From: Priapulus caudatus
Lineage: Eukaryota; Priapulida; Priapulimorpha; Priapulimorphida; Priapulidae
Direction: 5' to 3'
Assembly (NCBI RefSeq): GCF_000485595.1
Contig: NW_014577142.1
Coordinates: 630,778-671,736, forward strand
Length of the DNA: 40,959 nt
Part shown: one piece after another, positions 11,427 to 21,394 of the stretch
Position numbering within the stretch: position 1 is the first letter of the stretch
How the letters are laid out: each line of letters starts with the position of its first letter
Notes under the pieces: generated by a model
Database searches by the model: none
The model's input: the letters and a program-made list of their open reading frames with translations, nothing else
Told to the model about the DNA's origin: nothing
Position numbers and translations under genes: made by a program

Positions 11427-12071
11427 CAGACCTTGTGTTTTAAGGTGCGCGATCGCGCTCACGCGCCATCGCGCGCCTCGATTGATCACGAGAAGTGCGA
11501 AAAAACGCGCACCTAAGCATTATCAAAACGCACACCTTTTTTTTTTTTTTCTTTTCTTTTCGTGTTTTATTTTTCATTAATTCAACTTATAAACTCGAAG
11601 ATAAACGCAAATGGTTTTAAACATCACAGACATTGCCGGAAGTCGGTTCACATGTTTATAACGACAGTCGCAAAGCGCTCTAGAATGACGAATGTGATTG
11701 GTTGTATTTTTAGATAAAGTTTTAATAGTCTACTTTGAAAAATTGAGTGTTGTTCCTTTTTGACTAAACATGCTAAATGTGTGATTCTAGTTATCCACAT
11801 GTCCAAGAACTGATATTTTGTTAGATGAAAAAAAAATCACCTAAAAAATGTCAAAATTAATAGTACAAATGCAGAGCTAATTTTTAGCCCAAAATGCTGG
11901 AAATGGCATTTCATGAAGTCTAGTTTTCAAATATTTTCCGGGGGGGGGCATGCCACCGAACACCCCTAGTTTGCCTCGTGACCTGCGGGCACTCCGATGC
12001 AAATCACACACCTCGGCGAGCCAAGGTGTGCGATTTTTCACTCGCCTGCTTTTTCCAAAACACAAGGACTG
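11427..12071. mobile_element. Family 2 non-autonomous transposon with GC-rich palindromic end
   Basis: Ends CAGACCTTGTGTTTT and, reverse complemented, CAGTCCTTGTGTTTT. TGTTA stands at 11422-11426 and 12072-12076, giving 5 visible bases of target duplication. The left subterminal region is a run of GCGC/CGCGATCGCG. The frames at 11877-12287 and 11950-12187 lie wholly or mainly inside it and look non-coding. It contains a GGGGGCATGCC…CCCCTAG module that also occurs in the unrelated element at 38632. Confidence 0.7.
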
Positions 12072-12416
12072 TGTTACCATATTGCAGTTTAATAGCTTGC
12101 CTCCTTGGATATATCTATTTCTATTTATGTTTACCATGTGTACACCTGAACGTTCATTCATGGTTTTGCTTATATAGACACCGGTAGTTTTACAACATAG
12201 CAATACAACACAAGCATGTGATGTGTGTTTCCGGCAGTGCGTTACATCATGAACACAACCTACCGCCGCATGCCACCTACATTGCATTTCATGAGGAAGC
12301 TGCAGTGAGATTGCAGCTTACACTATGTCTACACCTATATCATGCACAAATTGAAGAGAGATTTCAGTCATTTCTTGTGGCCAACACCAATCACATCCCC
12401 TAAAATGACATCCGGC

Positions 12417-12641
12417 CAGTGGCGTAGCTAGGATTTTTTCAGCGGGGGGGGGGGGCAGGGGGGGGCCTTACATTTTCGTGAGGGGGGCACAATATATAAC
12501 TTTTCTTTGTATTATACTGTTCTAACGGCATTGTTTTTAATTCAATTTTTTTTTATCAAGCATGAATTTTCAGTTGGGGGGGCACAGAAAATTTGTGGGG
12601 GGCCACGGGCCCCCCCAGGCCCCCCCGTAGCTACGCCCCTG
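12417..12641. mobile_element. hAT-type MITE, perfect 8-bp TSD
   Basis: Begins CAGTGGCGTAGCTAGG and ends CGTAGCTACGCCCCTG. CATCCGGC is duplicated exactly at 12409-12416 and 12642-12649. It belongs to the same end family as 10990-11146. The interior is G- and C-tract rich. Confidence 0.92.
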
Positions 12642-12773
12642 CATCCGGCGGCATAACAGCAGGAAACTCTTTTTAATTTGAGCATAGGAATGAAGTTCAC
12701 TTATTGCATAAAACTAAAAGACTAGGTTAATGCATTTCCCCTACTAGTACTAGTATTTTACTCTGAGTCTAAC

Positions 12774-12918
12774 CACTGGCAGCAAGAACAAGCCCGTACG
12801 TACAGCACACACGCGGCCATTGACTATAATAACAACGTCGGAGTTAAAGTTGTTATTATACTTTTATAGTCAATGGCCGCGTGTGTGCTGTACGTGCGGG
12901 GTTGTTCTTGCTGCCAGC
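12774..12918. mobile_element. Palindromic MITE with 9-bp TSD, directly 3' of a stop codon
   Basis: Two arms of about 60 bp, starting CTGGCAGCAAGAACAA and ending in its complement, enclose a loop of about 20 bp, so the element can fold into one long hairpin. GAGTCTAAC stands at 12765-12773 and 12919-12927. A 9-bp duplication is typical of Mutator-like transposons. The right TSD ends one base before the stop codon (12929-12931) of the minus-strand gene that follows. Confidence 0.9.
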
Positions 12919-12928
12919 GAGTCTAACA

Positions 12929-13267
12929 TCAATTTAATCTAGGATTATAGCCCTGCAACTTCTGCATGAAATTAAGCTCCTTAGAAGTCAGCACGTGACA
13001 TAGTTTATTAGGTAGGTTGTCACCCTGACGTAACACGCTATCCGCTGTGCCAATAAAACTATCGTCACATGTATTACCGTGCTTCGCTAAAACGTCGAAA
13101 CGATCTCGATTACTTGCACTGCCACTGGATGTAAACAAATCGTACTCGTCAAGCCAAACAACGACACTGTCTAAACGTTCGCGCGATTTTTGTTGCCGTT
13201 GCAAAAATGAGCCTGCTATAATAATAATTAGCACAGCGACAGTCCATTGTAAAGACGTTGAAACCAT
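12929..13267 (-). CDS. Small single-pass membrane protein, unrecognised
   Basis: A 112-residue frame begins at ATG 13267 (AAAATGG context); the frame is open upstream to 13312 but without another ATG. The protein starts with a signal anchor (residues 8-25, TVAVLIIIIAGSF), then a basic stretch (QRQQKSRER), then a soluble part of about 80 residues rich in charged helix-like sequence, containing VVWLDEYDLF and LPNKLCHVLTSKELNFMQKL. The W-L pattern faintly resembles a SAM fold, as in the gene to its left, but I cannot assign a family. A TATA-like TTTATACT lies at 13313-13320 (minus sense). Its 3' UTR would begin with the palindromic MITE. The frame is complete and its composition is not repetitive, so a real gene is likely, though a first-exon interpretation remains possible. 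Confidence 0.6.
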   Translation of the reverse strand: MVSTSLQWTVAVLIIIIAGSFLQRQQKSRERLDSVVVWLDEYDLFTSSGSASNRDRFDVLAKHGNTCDDSFIGTADSVLRQGDNLPNKLCHVLTSKELNFMQKLQGYNPRLN

Positions 13268-13499
13268 TTTGTAGTAAGAATTCAGCACAAGCACGCAGCT
13301 ACGGCCTTGCACAGTATAAATTCAACAAGCGCATCCTATGCAATATTCAGGAACGCGCCATTTCTGTTTGCGGAATTGTGGGAGCGCAAAGAAACAACTG
13401 GACGTCGTGCTTTGTTTTTTAATTTGTTGTTAGGCTATTTATTTTATTTTTGGTATGGTCCTTGCTACCGTAACAGCAGCACTTTGAATGATCGTTATA

Positions 13500-13760
13500 T
13501 ACATGTTTGCAATCTGTTTTTTCATACAATTCATACATTTATTCGACACTATTTACACTATACACTATATACTACTATATATACTATATGTATACTATAA
13601 TATATACACTATATACACTATATACTCACTATAGTATATAAAATATATATATATATATACAATATACAATAGATAGATTTACAATGAATAGATTATATAC
13701 AAAAATCATACAAAGAGACATATAGATCACAATATATAATGATGGTAACTAAATACAAAT
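13500..13760. repeat. TA/ACTATATA-rich tract
   Basis: Short repeats of ACTATATACT and TATATA upstream of the small membrane gene. No gene seen between 13321 and 13870. Confidence 0.6.
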
Positions 13761-13885
13761 TGTACAATATGTGCACATGCAATGCTATTCAAACGCTATA
13801 TACTCTGCAACGGCACTCTCGGCGCATGCACACCATTGCGCAAATATTTTAACATGCAAATACACGCCCACGTGTGCATGGACAT

Positions 13886-13887
<2 letters not shown>

Positions 13888-13916
<29 letters not shown>

Positions 13917-13926
13917 TGCACGCACA

Positions 13927-13964
<38 letters not shown>

Positions 13965-13993
13965 CACACACACACACACACACACACACACCA

Positions 13994-14091
<98 letters not shown>

Positions 14092-14108
14092 GCACGCACG
14101 CACGCACG
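13888..14108. repeat. CACG-CA-CACG microsatellite
   Basis: An approximately 150-bp CA run is framed by CACG repeats on both sides. All long frames over it are cysteine/valine or histidine/threonine artefacts. Confidence 0.95.
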
Positions 14109-14731
14109 CTATAGCGCGTCGATCTTCGCCACAAGCACGCCACTGTGTACAAACTCACAAAATAAGTCAACTTTATTACGTCTGATATACATATATAGGC
14201 CTAATGAACCATCTATAACGATAACAGAGAAAGCAGCCATTTCCAGAGACGGAGTGGGGCAATTTGGCACTAGGCAGGTTTTTAGGTATAACCAAAGTAT
14301 GACCCGTTATATATAGATCTTCGGCGTAGCTGGTAGGTGCTGCCACACAGTGGACAGGTAATGCACTACGGCAAACAACAACCATCGATGCTTTTGACTA
14401 CTGTACGTGTGGGGACGGTTTGTAAGGAGGTAACTTCAAATATAGCAGTTTACGTACGCTATTAAATCTGATAATGCGATTAATGTATTTGTATTTTGAG
14501 TATAATCGCGTAAATACTCTAGTAGCCACGGTATCCACACTATAGTATTGTTTATTGTTGCAGTGTTAACTGTACAGCCGATTTCCAAAGATGGATCGTC
14601 GGATTGGCAGCTGGTCGAGTTTCTTCATGTCATAATTCGCATCCTACCATGCAGGCAAGACTTTGAAAAGCCAATTGCGATACTCTAGCCGTGAACTAAG
14701 TTCGGTGAATTAGAAAAGCATAGAGAGCACC

Positions 14732-15640
14732 ATGGCGGGTCACGGAGACAAGGAACAACTACTTAAAAATGACTCGGAAGAAGTAACCCCAACAGTACAG
14801 CTGTCTCCTGGGCATAGACGGCTTCGTTCTTTGAGTGGAGAAAGCTACGGGGGCAGGTGAGAAGAAATTTTATATGTCATATTCTAAATTAACTATATCG
14901 TTACTAAGGCTCATAGGGTCTATGTCTCCCAGGGTACTATCGGAGGGTACCCTCACTACCCTGGTTACGGTTCGATATATCAGAACGTACCCTGATAGGT
15001 TGCATGGTAACTATCTGATATGGTTAGGGTTGGTAGTAGGCGTAGGCGACTCCCTAGACTCGTTAGTTGAGTAGGCGAGGTACGGGGGGCAAGGTACGGT
15101 CCGGCATATTATAGATAGTCCCAGGGTACGTTCCGATATATCGAACCGTACCTAGGGTACCCTCCGATAGTACCCTGGGGGACAGACCCTACGGGCGTTA
15201 CTAAGCTGCAATCATTATATTATGAGAGTTCCACACGTATGATATATTATTATTACTAAAATATTGGATCCATGCATTCCTCTCATAATAGCAAAAATAT
15301 ATAGGTTCAGCTACAGATAAAACCAGTCACTGATCACACGTGGGTGCAATAGGCCTATAGTAGTGCACCTATTTATGCACTATACTAGTCACATTATCAC
15401 ATAACAGTTAAAAAATTGTGATTTTTATAGAATAATTACCCTCTGACAGGCAAAGTACAGAGAAACCGATCTTCTCCTTCGAGAATGTTGAGACTGGACA
15501 TACAGTGACAGTGAAACAAGACTCTCCAGTTGATAGCTACCACAGCAGTCATGCCTCGCTGGCTAGCGCTGTACGCAGGAGCAGTAATTTGTCAGTCGGC
15601 GTACACGACATGCTGGCCGTTCCTAGTCCCCAGGTGACAG
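14732..15640 (+). CDS. First two coding exons of an unidentified gene
   Basis: ATG at 14732 has a strong context (gcaccATGG). Exon 1 (14732-14856) encodes 41 residues starting MAGHGDKEQLLKNDSEE and ends GGGGGCAG|GTGAGA in phase 2. Exon 2 (15450-15640) follows ctctgacag|G, continues the frame for 64 codons (including KPIFSFENVETGHTVTVKQD and a serine-rich LASAVRRSSNLS) and ends GTGACAG|GTGAGC in phase 1. The peptide is hydrophilic and serine-rich with RRLRSLS and RRSSNLS, which look like basophilic kinase sites. It could be a cytosolic tail of a transporter or channel, but that is only a guess. Later exons are not visible before the satellite at 16.77 kb. Confidence 0.65.
14909..15196. mobile_element. 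Mutator-like MITE, copy 1, 9-bp TSD
   Basis: Starts GCTCATAGGGTCTATGTCTC; the right end, reverse complemented, starts GCCCGTAGGGTCTGTCCCCC. GTTACTAAG is duplicated at 14900-14908 and 15197-15205. The subterminal parts carry further inverted CAGGGTAC and CGATATAT motifs. It lies within intron 1 of the unidentified gene. Confidence 0.9.
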
Positions 15641-15900
15641 GTGAGCAATGTAAAAACTGAACAGATATCTGAATTTATAAGCTTTACTCGCAGATAATTA
15701 TGTTTGGGTGACAGCGAGTGTGGATCGATCCTCAATCTGAGTTGGCCGGATCCATTTTTGACATAAAGGACAAATTAAACAGAAACACATGTTATCGTTC
15801 CCTTTTCAGCTGCATCCTCATCTTAAATAAATGAAACTTAAATCAGCTATAAAAAATGTATACAGTCAAAACTGATATACTTTACATGGATACTAATTAG

Positions 15901-16218
15901 GCTCATAGGGTCTATGTCCCCCAGGGTACTGCCGGAACGTACCCTGGGTACGGTCCGGTATACCGGGAACCGTACGCTGGTAAACTCATCTGATTATGGT
16001 TAGGGTTAAGTAGGAATAGGCGTAGGGCGACTCCCTAGATCTCGTTAGTGCAGTAGGCGAGGTACGGTCGCGGCATATTAGATAGTACCGATAGGCAAGC
16101 ATATAAATCGACGTTGATTTATATGTTCTGGTCCCCACAGGTAGGCTTCGCAGTATTACGAGAGCGTACCCGGGTGGTACGCTCCAGCAGTACCCTGGGG
16201 TACATAGACCCTCTCAGC
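15901..16218. mobile_element. Mutator-like MITE, copy 2, 9-bp TSD
   Basis: Starts GCTCATAGGGTCTATGTCCC; the right end, reverse complemented, starts GCTGAGAGGGTCTATGTACC. ACTAATTAG is duplicated at 15892-15900 and 16219-16227. It has the same layout as the copy at 14909 but with an extra palindrome (ATATAAATC…GATTTATAT) near 16101-16126. It lies in the intron after exon 2 of the unidentified gene. Confidence 0.9.
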
Positions 16219-16227
16219 ACTAATTAG

Positions 16228-16767
16228 CATTAAGTAGGGGCCTACTTTAAGCAAAAAAAAAGAGCGTGGACAAATGTAGACCCAAACAAAGACACATGAA
16301 ATACTAACAGTGCAGCCACTGCATAGTATGTAAGTTTGCAAAATACTAGACTAAAAATCTAGTACTGTAGGTAGCATGACTACCATGGAAAGAAGTTGGG
16401 TTTAATCTTGGTTGATTCTTACTCGATCATCCTTTTCTAAATGAGGAATAATTGTATTATTTCTTTAATTGTGATATCATGCAAAATGATAATTCCTATT
16501 CGCCCAACATTTTTGGAAGGAAAAGCTGTACCGGTAGTTATACTTATATAGTCTAAAATCAGTGTCCCTGTCGCATGCTCCACTGTCCAGTTCAGTGAGT
16601 TGTGCAAAAGCAGTGTCCAGTCGCTATCAGTTATGCTACATTTCTCTCATTGCTTTTGATGAACCCCCATGTATAGTTCTGCTACATACCTATTTGCCAC
16701 GAATATATTTAGTAATATAATTATATATGTTGCGTGTGCTCTGGCCCCGAGAAGAAGCGGCGCAGCA
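16228..16767. other. Probably intronic, no feature recognised
   Basis: I see no frame with splice sites. A short direct repeat (cagtgtccctgtcgc / cagtgtccagtcgc) sits near 16561 and 16610. One ambiguous base follows at 16768, at the edge of the satellite. Confidence 0.45.
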
Positions 16768-16777
16768 NATCTAGTTA

Positions 16778-18068
16778 CGATCTATCTATCTATCTATCTA
16801 TGCTAGTCTATCGATCCTATCTATTCTATTCTATCTATCTATCCTATCTATCTTATCTATCTATCTATTCTATCTATCTAATCTATCTATCTATCTATCT
16901 ATCTATCTACTCCTATTATCATATTCTATCTATGTATCTTATCTATGTAGTATGTATGTAAAATGTATGTAGATCTATCTATCTATTCATATGAAAATTA
17001 TCCTATCTATGTATACTATCTATCTTCCATCCGAGTCCATCCATCCATTCTAGACCATCCAAATCCATCTTCACTCCATCCATCTATCGATTTGAGTTGT
17101 CTGTCTGTCTGTTCTGTCTGTTCCTGTCTGGTCTGTCTGGGTCTGTCTGTCACTCGTACACCTGTCTGTCTGGGTTCTGTCGTGTCTGTCTTGTACTGTT
17201 CTGTCTGTCTGTCTGTCTGTCTGCCTGCTCGTCTGTCTTGTTTGTCTGGGCGTCCGTCCGTCGTCCTCATCCGTCCGTCCCTTCCGTCCCTCCGTCCCTC
17301 CGTCCTGTCCATCCACCATTCATCCATCATCCATCTATCTATCGGTTCGATCTATCTCTATTATCTATCTATCTATCTATCTATCCTATCTACTTATCTT
17401 ACTCTATCTATCTTATCCATCCATCCAGCTCTCTATCTACTTTATCTATCTATCTATCTATCTATCCATCTGTATCTCTATTATCTATCTATCTGTATCT
17501 ACTCGTATCTATCTATCTATTCTGATCCCTGATCTATCTATCTATCTTACTCTATTCTATCTATCTCGTTATCTATCTTATTCTATTTACACTCATCTCT
17601 TTCTATCTACTCTATCTATTCTATCTAGGTCTATCTAGTCTATCTATGGATGTATTCTAATCTATCTATCGATCTATCTATCTATTTTTTATTCTGATGC
17701 GATCTATCTAATCTTATCTTATCCATCCATCCATTCATCCATCCATTCCCATCCCATCCATTCCATCTATCGTAATTGATCGGGGTCTGTCTGTTCTTCT
17801 GTCTTGTGTCCACGTGTTTGTCTGTTCGTCTGGCGCCTGCTCTTCCTTGCCTTCTGCCTGCCTGCCTGCCTTCCCGCCTGTCCTGTCCTGTCGGGTCTTG
17901 CGCGTCTGTGCTTGGCGTGGTTCGGACTACGTCGGCGTTCGGTCGTTCGGCTTGATTCGGGGTCGGGCGGGTCGTTCGTCGTCGGTCCGCGGTCGGTCGT
18001 CCGTTCCGTCGCGTCCGCCCGCCGTCCGTCCGTCCAGTCCATCCATCCATTCTATCTATCTATCTATT
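16778..18068. repeat. Cyclic tetranucleotide satellite (TATC-CATC-TGTC-CGTC-CATC-TATC, twice)
   Basis: The dominant unit changes along the array: TATC (16778-17025), CATC (to 17085), TGTC (17097-17245), CGTC (17250-17310), CATC, TATC (17335-17700), then CATC, TGTC/TGCC, CGGTC/CGTC (to 18030), CATC and TATC again. The pattern is therefore run through twice in the same symmetrical order. Many units have one-base slips, which may be biological or basecalling error. All frames through it are serine/leucine or arginine/threonine artefacts. Confidence 0.85.
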
Positions 18069-18070
18069 TG

Positions 18071-20137
18071 AGCGAACCACTCGTATTAGTTCCTATAGTG
18101 CTATAGTCTGTGCACACTCTGGTATCCAGAGAGACCATGCATACAATTATATTTGCGTTGGCACAGCTTGCTTGATCCTGAGCGCTGCGCCTGGAATAGA
18201 CGGTCGCATGCAGTTGCGCAGCGGATATGCGCACGGATCCGCATCGGATGTTCAAGTATGAAGCGCTTGTCCGCAGTGCGAGACGTGCGCAAATTCGAGG
18301 CCGCGCACGTCTCCACAGCGGTCAGCGGGATGTCTGTAGTTTCAGAAGGATGAACAATGAAGACTTTGTTCTTAAATAAGAAAACTATTGGCGGTATAAT
18401 AACAGCAATAGTACACAACCTTCCAATTTTTTTACTATCAGTCAAAGGTCTCAGGGGTGCGGATTATGCAGAAGCTACCAACCTTGAAATGCGCCATGAA
18501 ATTGTCAAGTGGAATTGTGTTTTCGGAAACCCAAAGAAAATAAATCTCCTCAATGTTGTTCGAGCGTAATGTTGTCAAATGTTGCTTCTTGATCAATCAC
18601 GCATTCAGCGCCTTGCTCAAGACGTAAAAATAACAGAGATGAAATCTGTGTTGAGTTAGTCGCTTCTTGAGCAAACGTTGCATTGACGTAGGAAGACTGT
18701 TGGAAAGGCACAGACTGTGGAACGTCTCAATAAAAATAAATATTCACAGAGAATTTTTCACAATGAATTCACCGCCTGTGTGCAAATTAGTGAATGAAAC
18801 GCGTATGTGAAACATTTTACGGTTAGTAACTGTACTGCTGACCATATCCGCTGACTAACTGACACACTAAATTGTTAAAATGTTGCCATTGCACTAAGAA
18901 CATTCGGAGAAATTAGGTGGTTATATCGCAGAACTCCCGCACGCCCATCCTGATGTACACAAAGCCTAATGGAAAAACAACACAGGGTGTTGCGAGGGCC
19001 TGCTTCCGATATCCATCGTCAGGTGCCCGCTAGCCAAGCCATAGAGCAGGCGAGCGCGTGCCAAGACGTGCAGCGACAGCTCAAATGTTCATGTGGCTAA
19101 AACAAGTCGGAGTAGTGCCGTCAGGGAATTTCGGAATTCTGTTAATTTTGAATTAGAAAAGACTTCAAATGTCAACCCCCCGATGAATTGACGCACCCGT
19201 TCACTTCGAAAGCAGGTAAAAATTTCAGGAAAATTTTCACTTCGGATGCAAAATTGCATCGGCCGGGCCTGTTTCATTATTTACGATAAAAATCAAACAG
19301 TTGCGCCAAACATCCTACTAAACGCAGTAACTCTGGGTTCACGTCGTTGACGCCACATTCCAGTGTCAATCAACGAAGAAGAGCGGGGCGTTATTCCGAT
19401 TTACGGAGATGCGAGAAGAACATGCCAACAGAAGAGAACGTTAGCGTATGTGCCCACTAAACAGTTCGTATTATTTTTGTTTTTCGTGCCAAAAGTCTAT
19501 CGTAGGAAACCGTGTCTAGCCTAGCAGAATGCCCTGTAGTTCTTGAGATCGCGATTCTCGTACCCTCAATGGCGGTCGCCACCTTTAGAATTATTTAAAG
19601 GAGAGGTGCGGCGTACGCTGTTAATTGGAAGACACAGAAGTGTCTAATCCTCGGTCGCGGCGCTGCGAGCATTCATGGCTGACATCACGGTCAAGTCGCT
19701 GACAGGAGCTGAAGGTTGTAATCGAGCGGAGAGTCACGCATGCGCTGCGGAGTGTAGAGGACATCAACTGCATGCTATTGGAATGTATTGTTAACTCAAT
19801 GCTTTTACGACAGCGATTGTACTCAAGTCAGTGTGCAAGTCTAGTGCAAAGTGAATGCCGGCTCTGCATGGGCCGGGTTTATTAAACGCTGGCGTACAGA
19901 TGCGGCGTTGAGTTTGAACGCTGCTGCGGGGAGGGCATTGATTTCATATTTTTTCTCTTTATGCGATGTTTTGAGGCATGACCTCGGAGGTCAATCCAAT
20001 GTGGCCCTTATGACATCAGGCATCCAACGTTAAACATGTAATGGCGCATCCTTGGACATATCTAGAGTGGCCCATATAGATTTGAATCGAGAACAGACGA
20101 ACAGAGAAACTTCCACAAAATGTATTCGATTCGGTCA
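18071..20137. other. Two kilobases without a recognised gene
   Basis: The part from 18150 to 18340 is CpG-rich. Frames at 18101-18445 (minus), 18357-18569 (plus) and 19851-20033 (plus) lack recognisable domains, splice context or good starts. I see no RNA gene or terminal inverted repeat. Confidence 0.4.
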
Positions 20138-20157
20138 CCTATGAGCATTTAGGAGTT

Positions 20158-20165
20158 ATGCAAAT
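20158..20165 (+). promoter_or_regulatory. Octamer ATGCAAAT upstream of tRNA-Asp
   Basis: ATGCAAAT lies 37 bp before tRNA-Asp copy 1 and recurs at 21951, 22687 and 23420 before copies 3, 4 and 5; copy 2 has ATGCAATT. The octamer binds POU factors and is a known distal element of some Pol III genes. Its conservation here may only reflect unit duplication. Confidence 0.4.
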
Positions 20166-20202
20166 GTTCGTCCTTTTTTGCAGTAAATTTGTAATAAGAA
20201 CA

Positions 20203-20272
20203 TCCTCGATAGTATAGTGGTTAGTATCCCCGCCTGCCACGCGGGACCGGGGTTCAATTCCCCGTCGGGGAG
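20203..20272 (+). tRNA. tRNA-Asp body with GCC (glycine) anticodon, copy 1
   Basis: The 70-nt sequence matches the tRNA-Asp copies to its right (TCCTCGATAGTATAGTGGTT… GTTCAATTCCCCGTCGGGGAG) but reads CCTGCCACG in the anticodon loop, so the anticodon is GCC instead of GTC. Two bases are also missing from the variable region (GGGACCGG versus GGGAGACCGG). The acceptor stem, D arm, T arm and B box are intact and a T5 run follows near 20285. It may be a recoded gene, a pseudogene or an assembly error. Confidence 0.75.
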
Positions 20273-20468
20273 TAGCGATTAGGTATTTTTAGTAGATATT
20301 ACCGTAGACGGGAGAATTGAAATTAAAATAGCGTATAATTCATGACGATGTCGGGGAGATACGCGTAGAAAATTTACTCACATTTTCAAGTTCCTAGTAT
20401 ATAGTTTGGATAGCATAGTATAGTAGTAGTATAGTTTATAGTAAAGATTCGTGATTTCAAAATGATAT

Positions 20469-20504
20469 CGCCCAACGTGGGGCTTGAACCCACGACCCCG
20501 GGAT
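20469..20504 (-). pseudogene. tRNA-Lys copy 1, 3' half, split by foreign DNA
   Basis: The minus strand retains the 3' half (T arm and 3' acceptor, …GGGTTCAAGCCCCACG). The sequence then breaks into unrelated DNA with a CA microsatellite (20536-20567). The 5' acceptor and D-stem piece (GAGCTAGCCGGGC) reappears at 20959-20971. About 25 bases of the anticodon region are missing. Confidence 0.75.
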
Positions 20505-20532
20505 CCGTTGAGCGGTGCGGAAACGTATAGCC

Positions 20533-20568
<36 letters not shown>

Positions 20569-20958
20569 AGACAGAAATTCCCCAATTTATAGTAAAGATA
20601 TACATTCAAAACAGATTACATTCAGTGCTATCTTTGTGAATTGTTAGATGTATGCTTTCTAACAGTAATTCTAGTAGTATATATTCTAAACTTACGGTTG
20701 AGTCGCTCTGATCTGTCATTAAACGAACCGGCATAACGGTGACCACACTGTTGTTATGAATGTTGACTCACTGTGGGCTGCTCCCAGCTGCGCGTCACTC
20801 AGCGTTGTAGCGATGGAAACAAATCTTGGTAGCGGTCTTGGTTGTGATTGGTCAATTCTTGGTAGCTGGAGTCCAATTCTTGGTAGCGGTCTGGGCTGTG
20901 ATTGGTCAACGCTACCAAGATATTACCAAGATATGGCATCGACTCACGGCCCCGCCGG
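20505..20958. other. Foreign segment splitting tRNA-Lys copy 1
   Basis: It contains a CA microsatellite at 20536-20567 and two copies of CTTGGTAGCGGTCTKGGYTG followed by TGATTGGTCAA (about 20824 and 20880; K and Y mark the differing bases), then an inverted CGCTACCAAGATATTACCAAG. The other four array units lack this segment. I see no terminal repeats or target duplication. Confidence 0.6.
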
Positions 20959-21152
20959 AGAGCTAGCCGGGCTGGTGATGTAGCGATAAAATGCTGTATA
21001 GGAATCGGAAATCGGGATTCATAGCTGTATACAGGGAGTTGCTTTAGTTTGACAGTGGAGGGTGCATATTTATTAGCACCGGAACTTTTCAGCACTTTGT
21101 GCGAACATCGAACATTTCATTGCGATGAATTTGAGACAAGCACGTAGATATA

Positions 21153-21224
21153 TCCACAAGCGTTTGATTGTTAGCATCCGTGACTGTCGCGCGAGGGAAA
21201 CGGCTTCATTGCTCCGTCGGGGAG
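21153..21224 (+). pseudogene. Degenerate tRNA-Asp relic, one per array unit
   Basis: A 72-nt stretch aligns without gaps to tRNA-Asp copy 2 at about 50 of 72 positions by my hand count, keeping the GTTAG D-loop block, the GTC anticodon position and the last nine bases GTCGGGGAG. The acceptor stem cannot form. Counterparts end at 21893, about 22635 and 23366 in the next units. Confidence 0.6.
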
Positions 21225-21322
21225 TGGCGGAGTAGTTCTTTATAGGGCATTTGATCACCTATGAGCATTTAGGAGTTATGCAATTGTTCGTCCTTTTTTG
21301 CAGTAAATTTGTAATAAGAACA

Positions 21323-21394
21323 TCCTCGATAGTATAGTGGTTAGTATCCCCGCCTGTCACGCGGGAGACCGGGGTTCAATTCCCCGTCGGGGAG
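21323..21394 (+). tRNA. tRNA-Asp(GTC), copy 2, intact
   Basis: 72 nt with complete cloverleaf: acceptor TCCTCG/CGGGGAG, anticodon stem CCCGC/GCGGG around CTGTCAC (anticodon GTC), and T arm CGGGGTTCAATTCCCCG. The A box (TAGTATAGTGGTTAGTA) and B box (GGTTCAATTCC) are present, and T6 follows near 21411 as a Pol III terminator. It is the best Asp gene of the array. Confidence 0.95.

Noticed and set aside
11877-12287. 136-codon minus frame with GGMPPPGKYLKTRLHEMPF
   Set aside because: Most of it lies inside the family 2 transposon; the G/C-tract module recurs in another element.
16963-18106. Several frames of 80-190 codons
   Set aside because: They run through the tetranucleotide satellite and are repeat artefacts.
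18101-18445. 114-codon minus frame
   Set aside because: No domain, signal or splice context; composition ordinary for open non-coding DNA.
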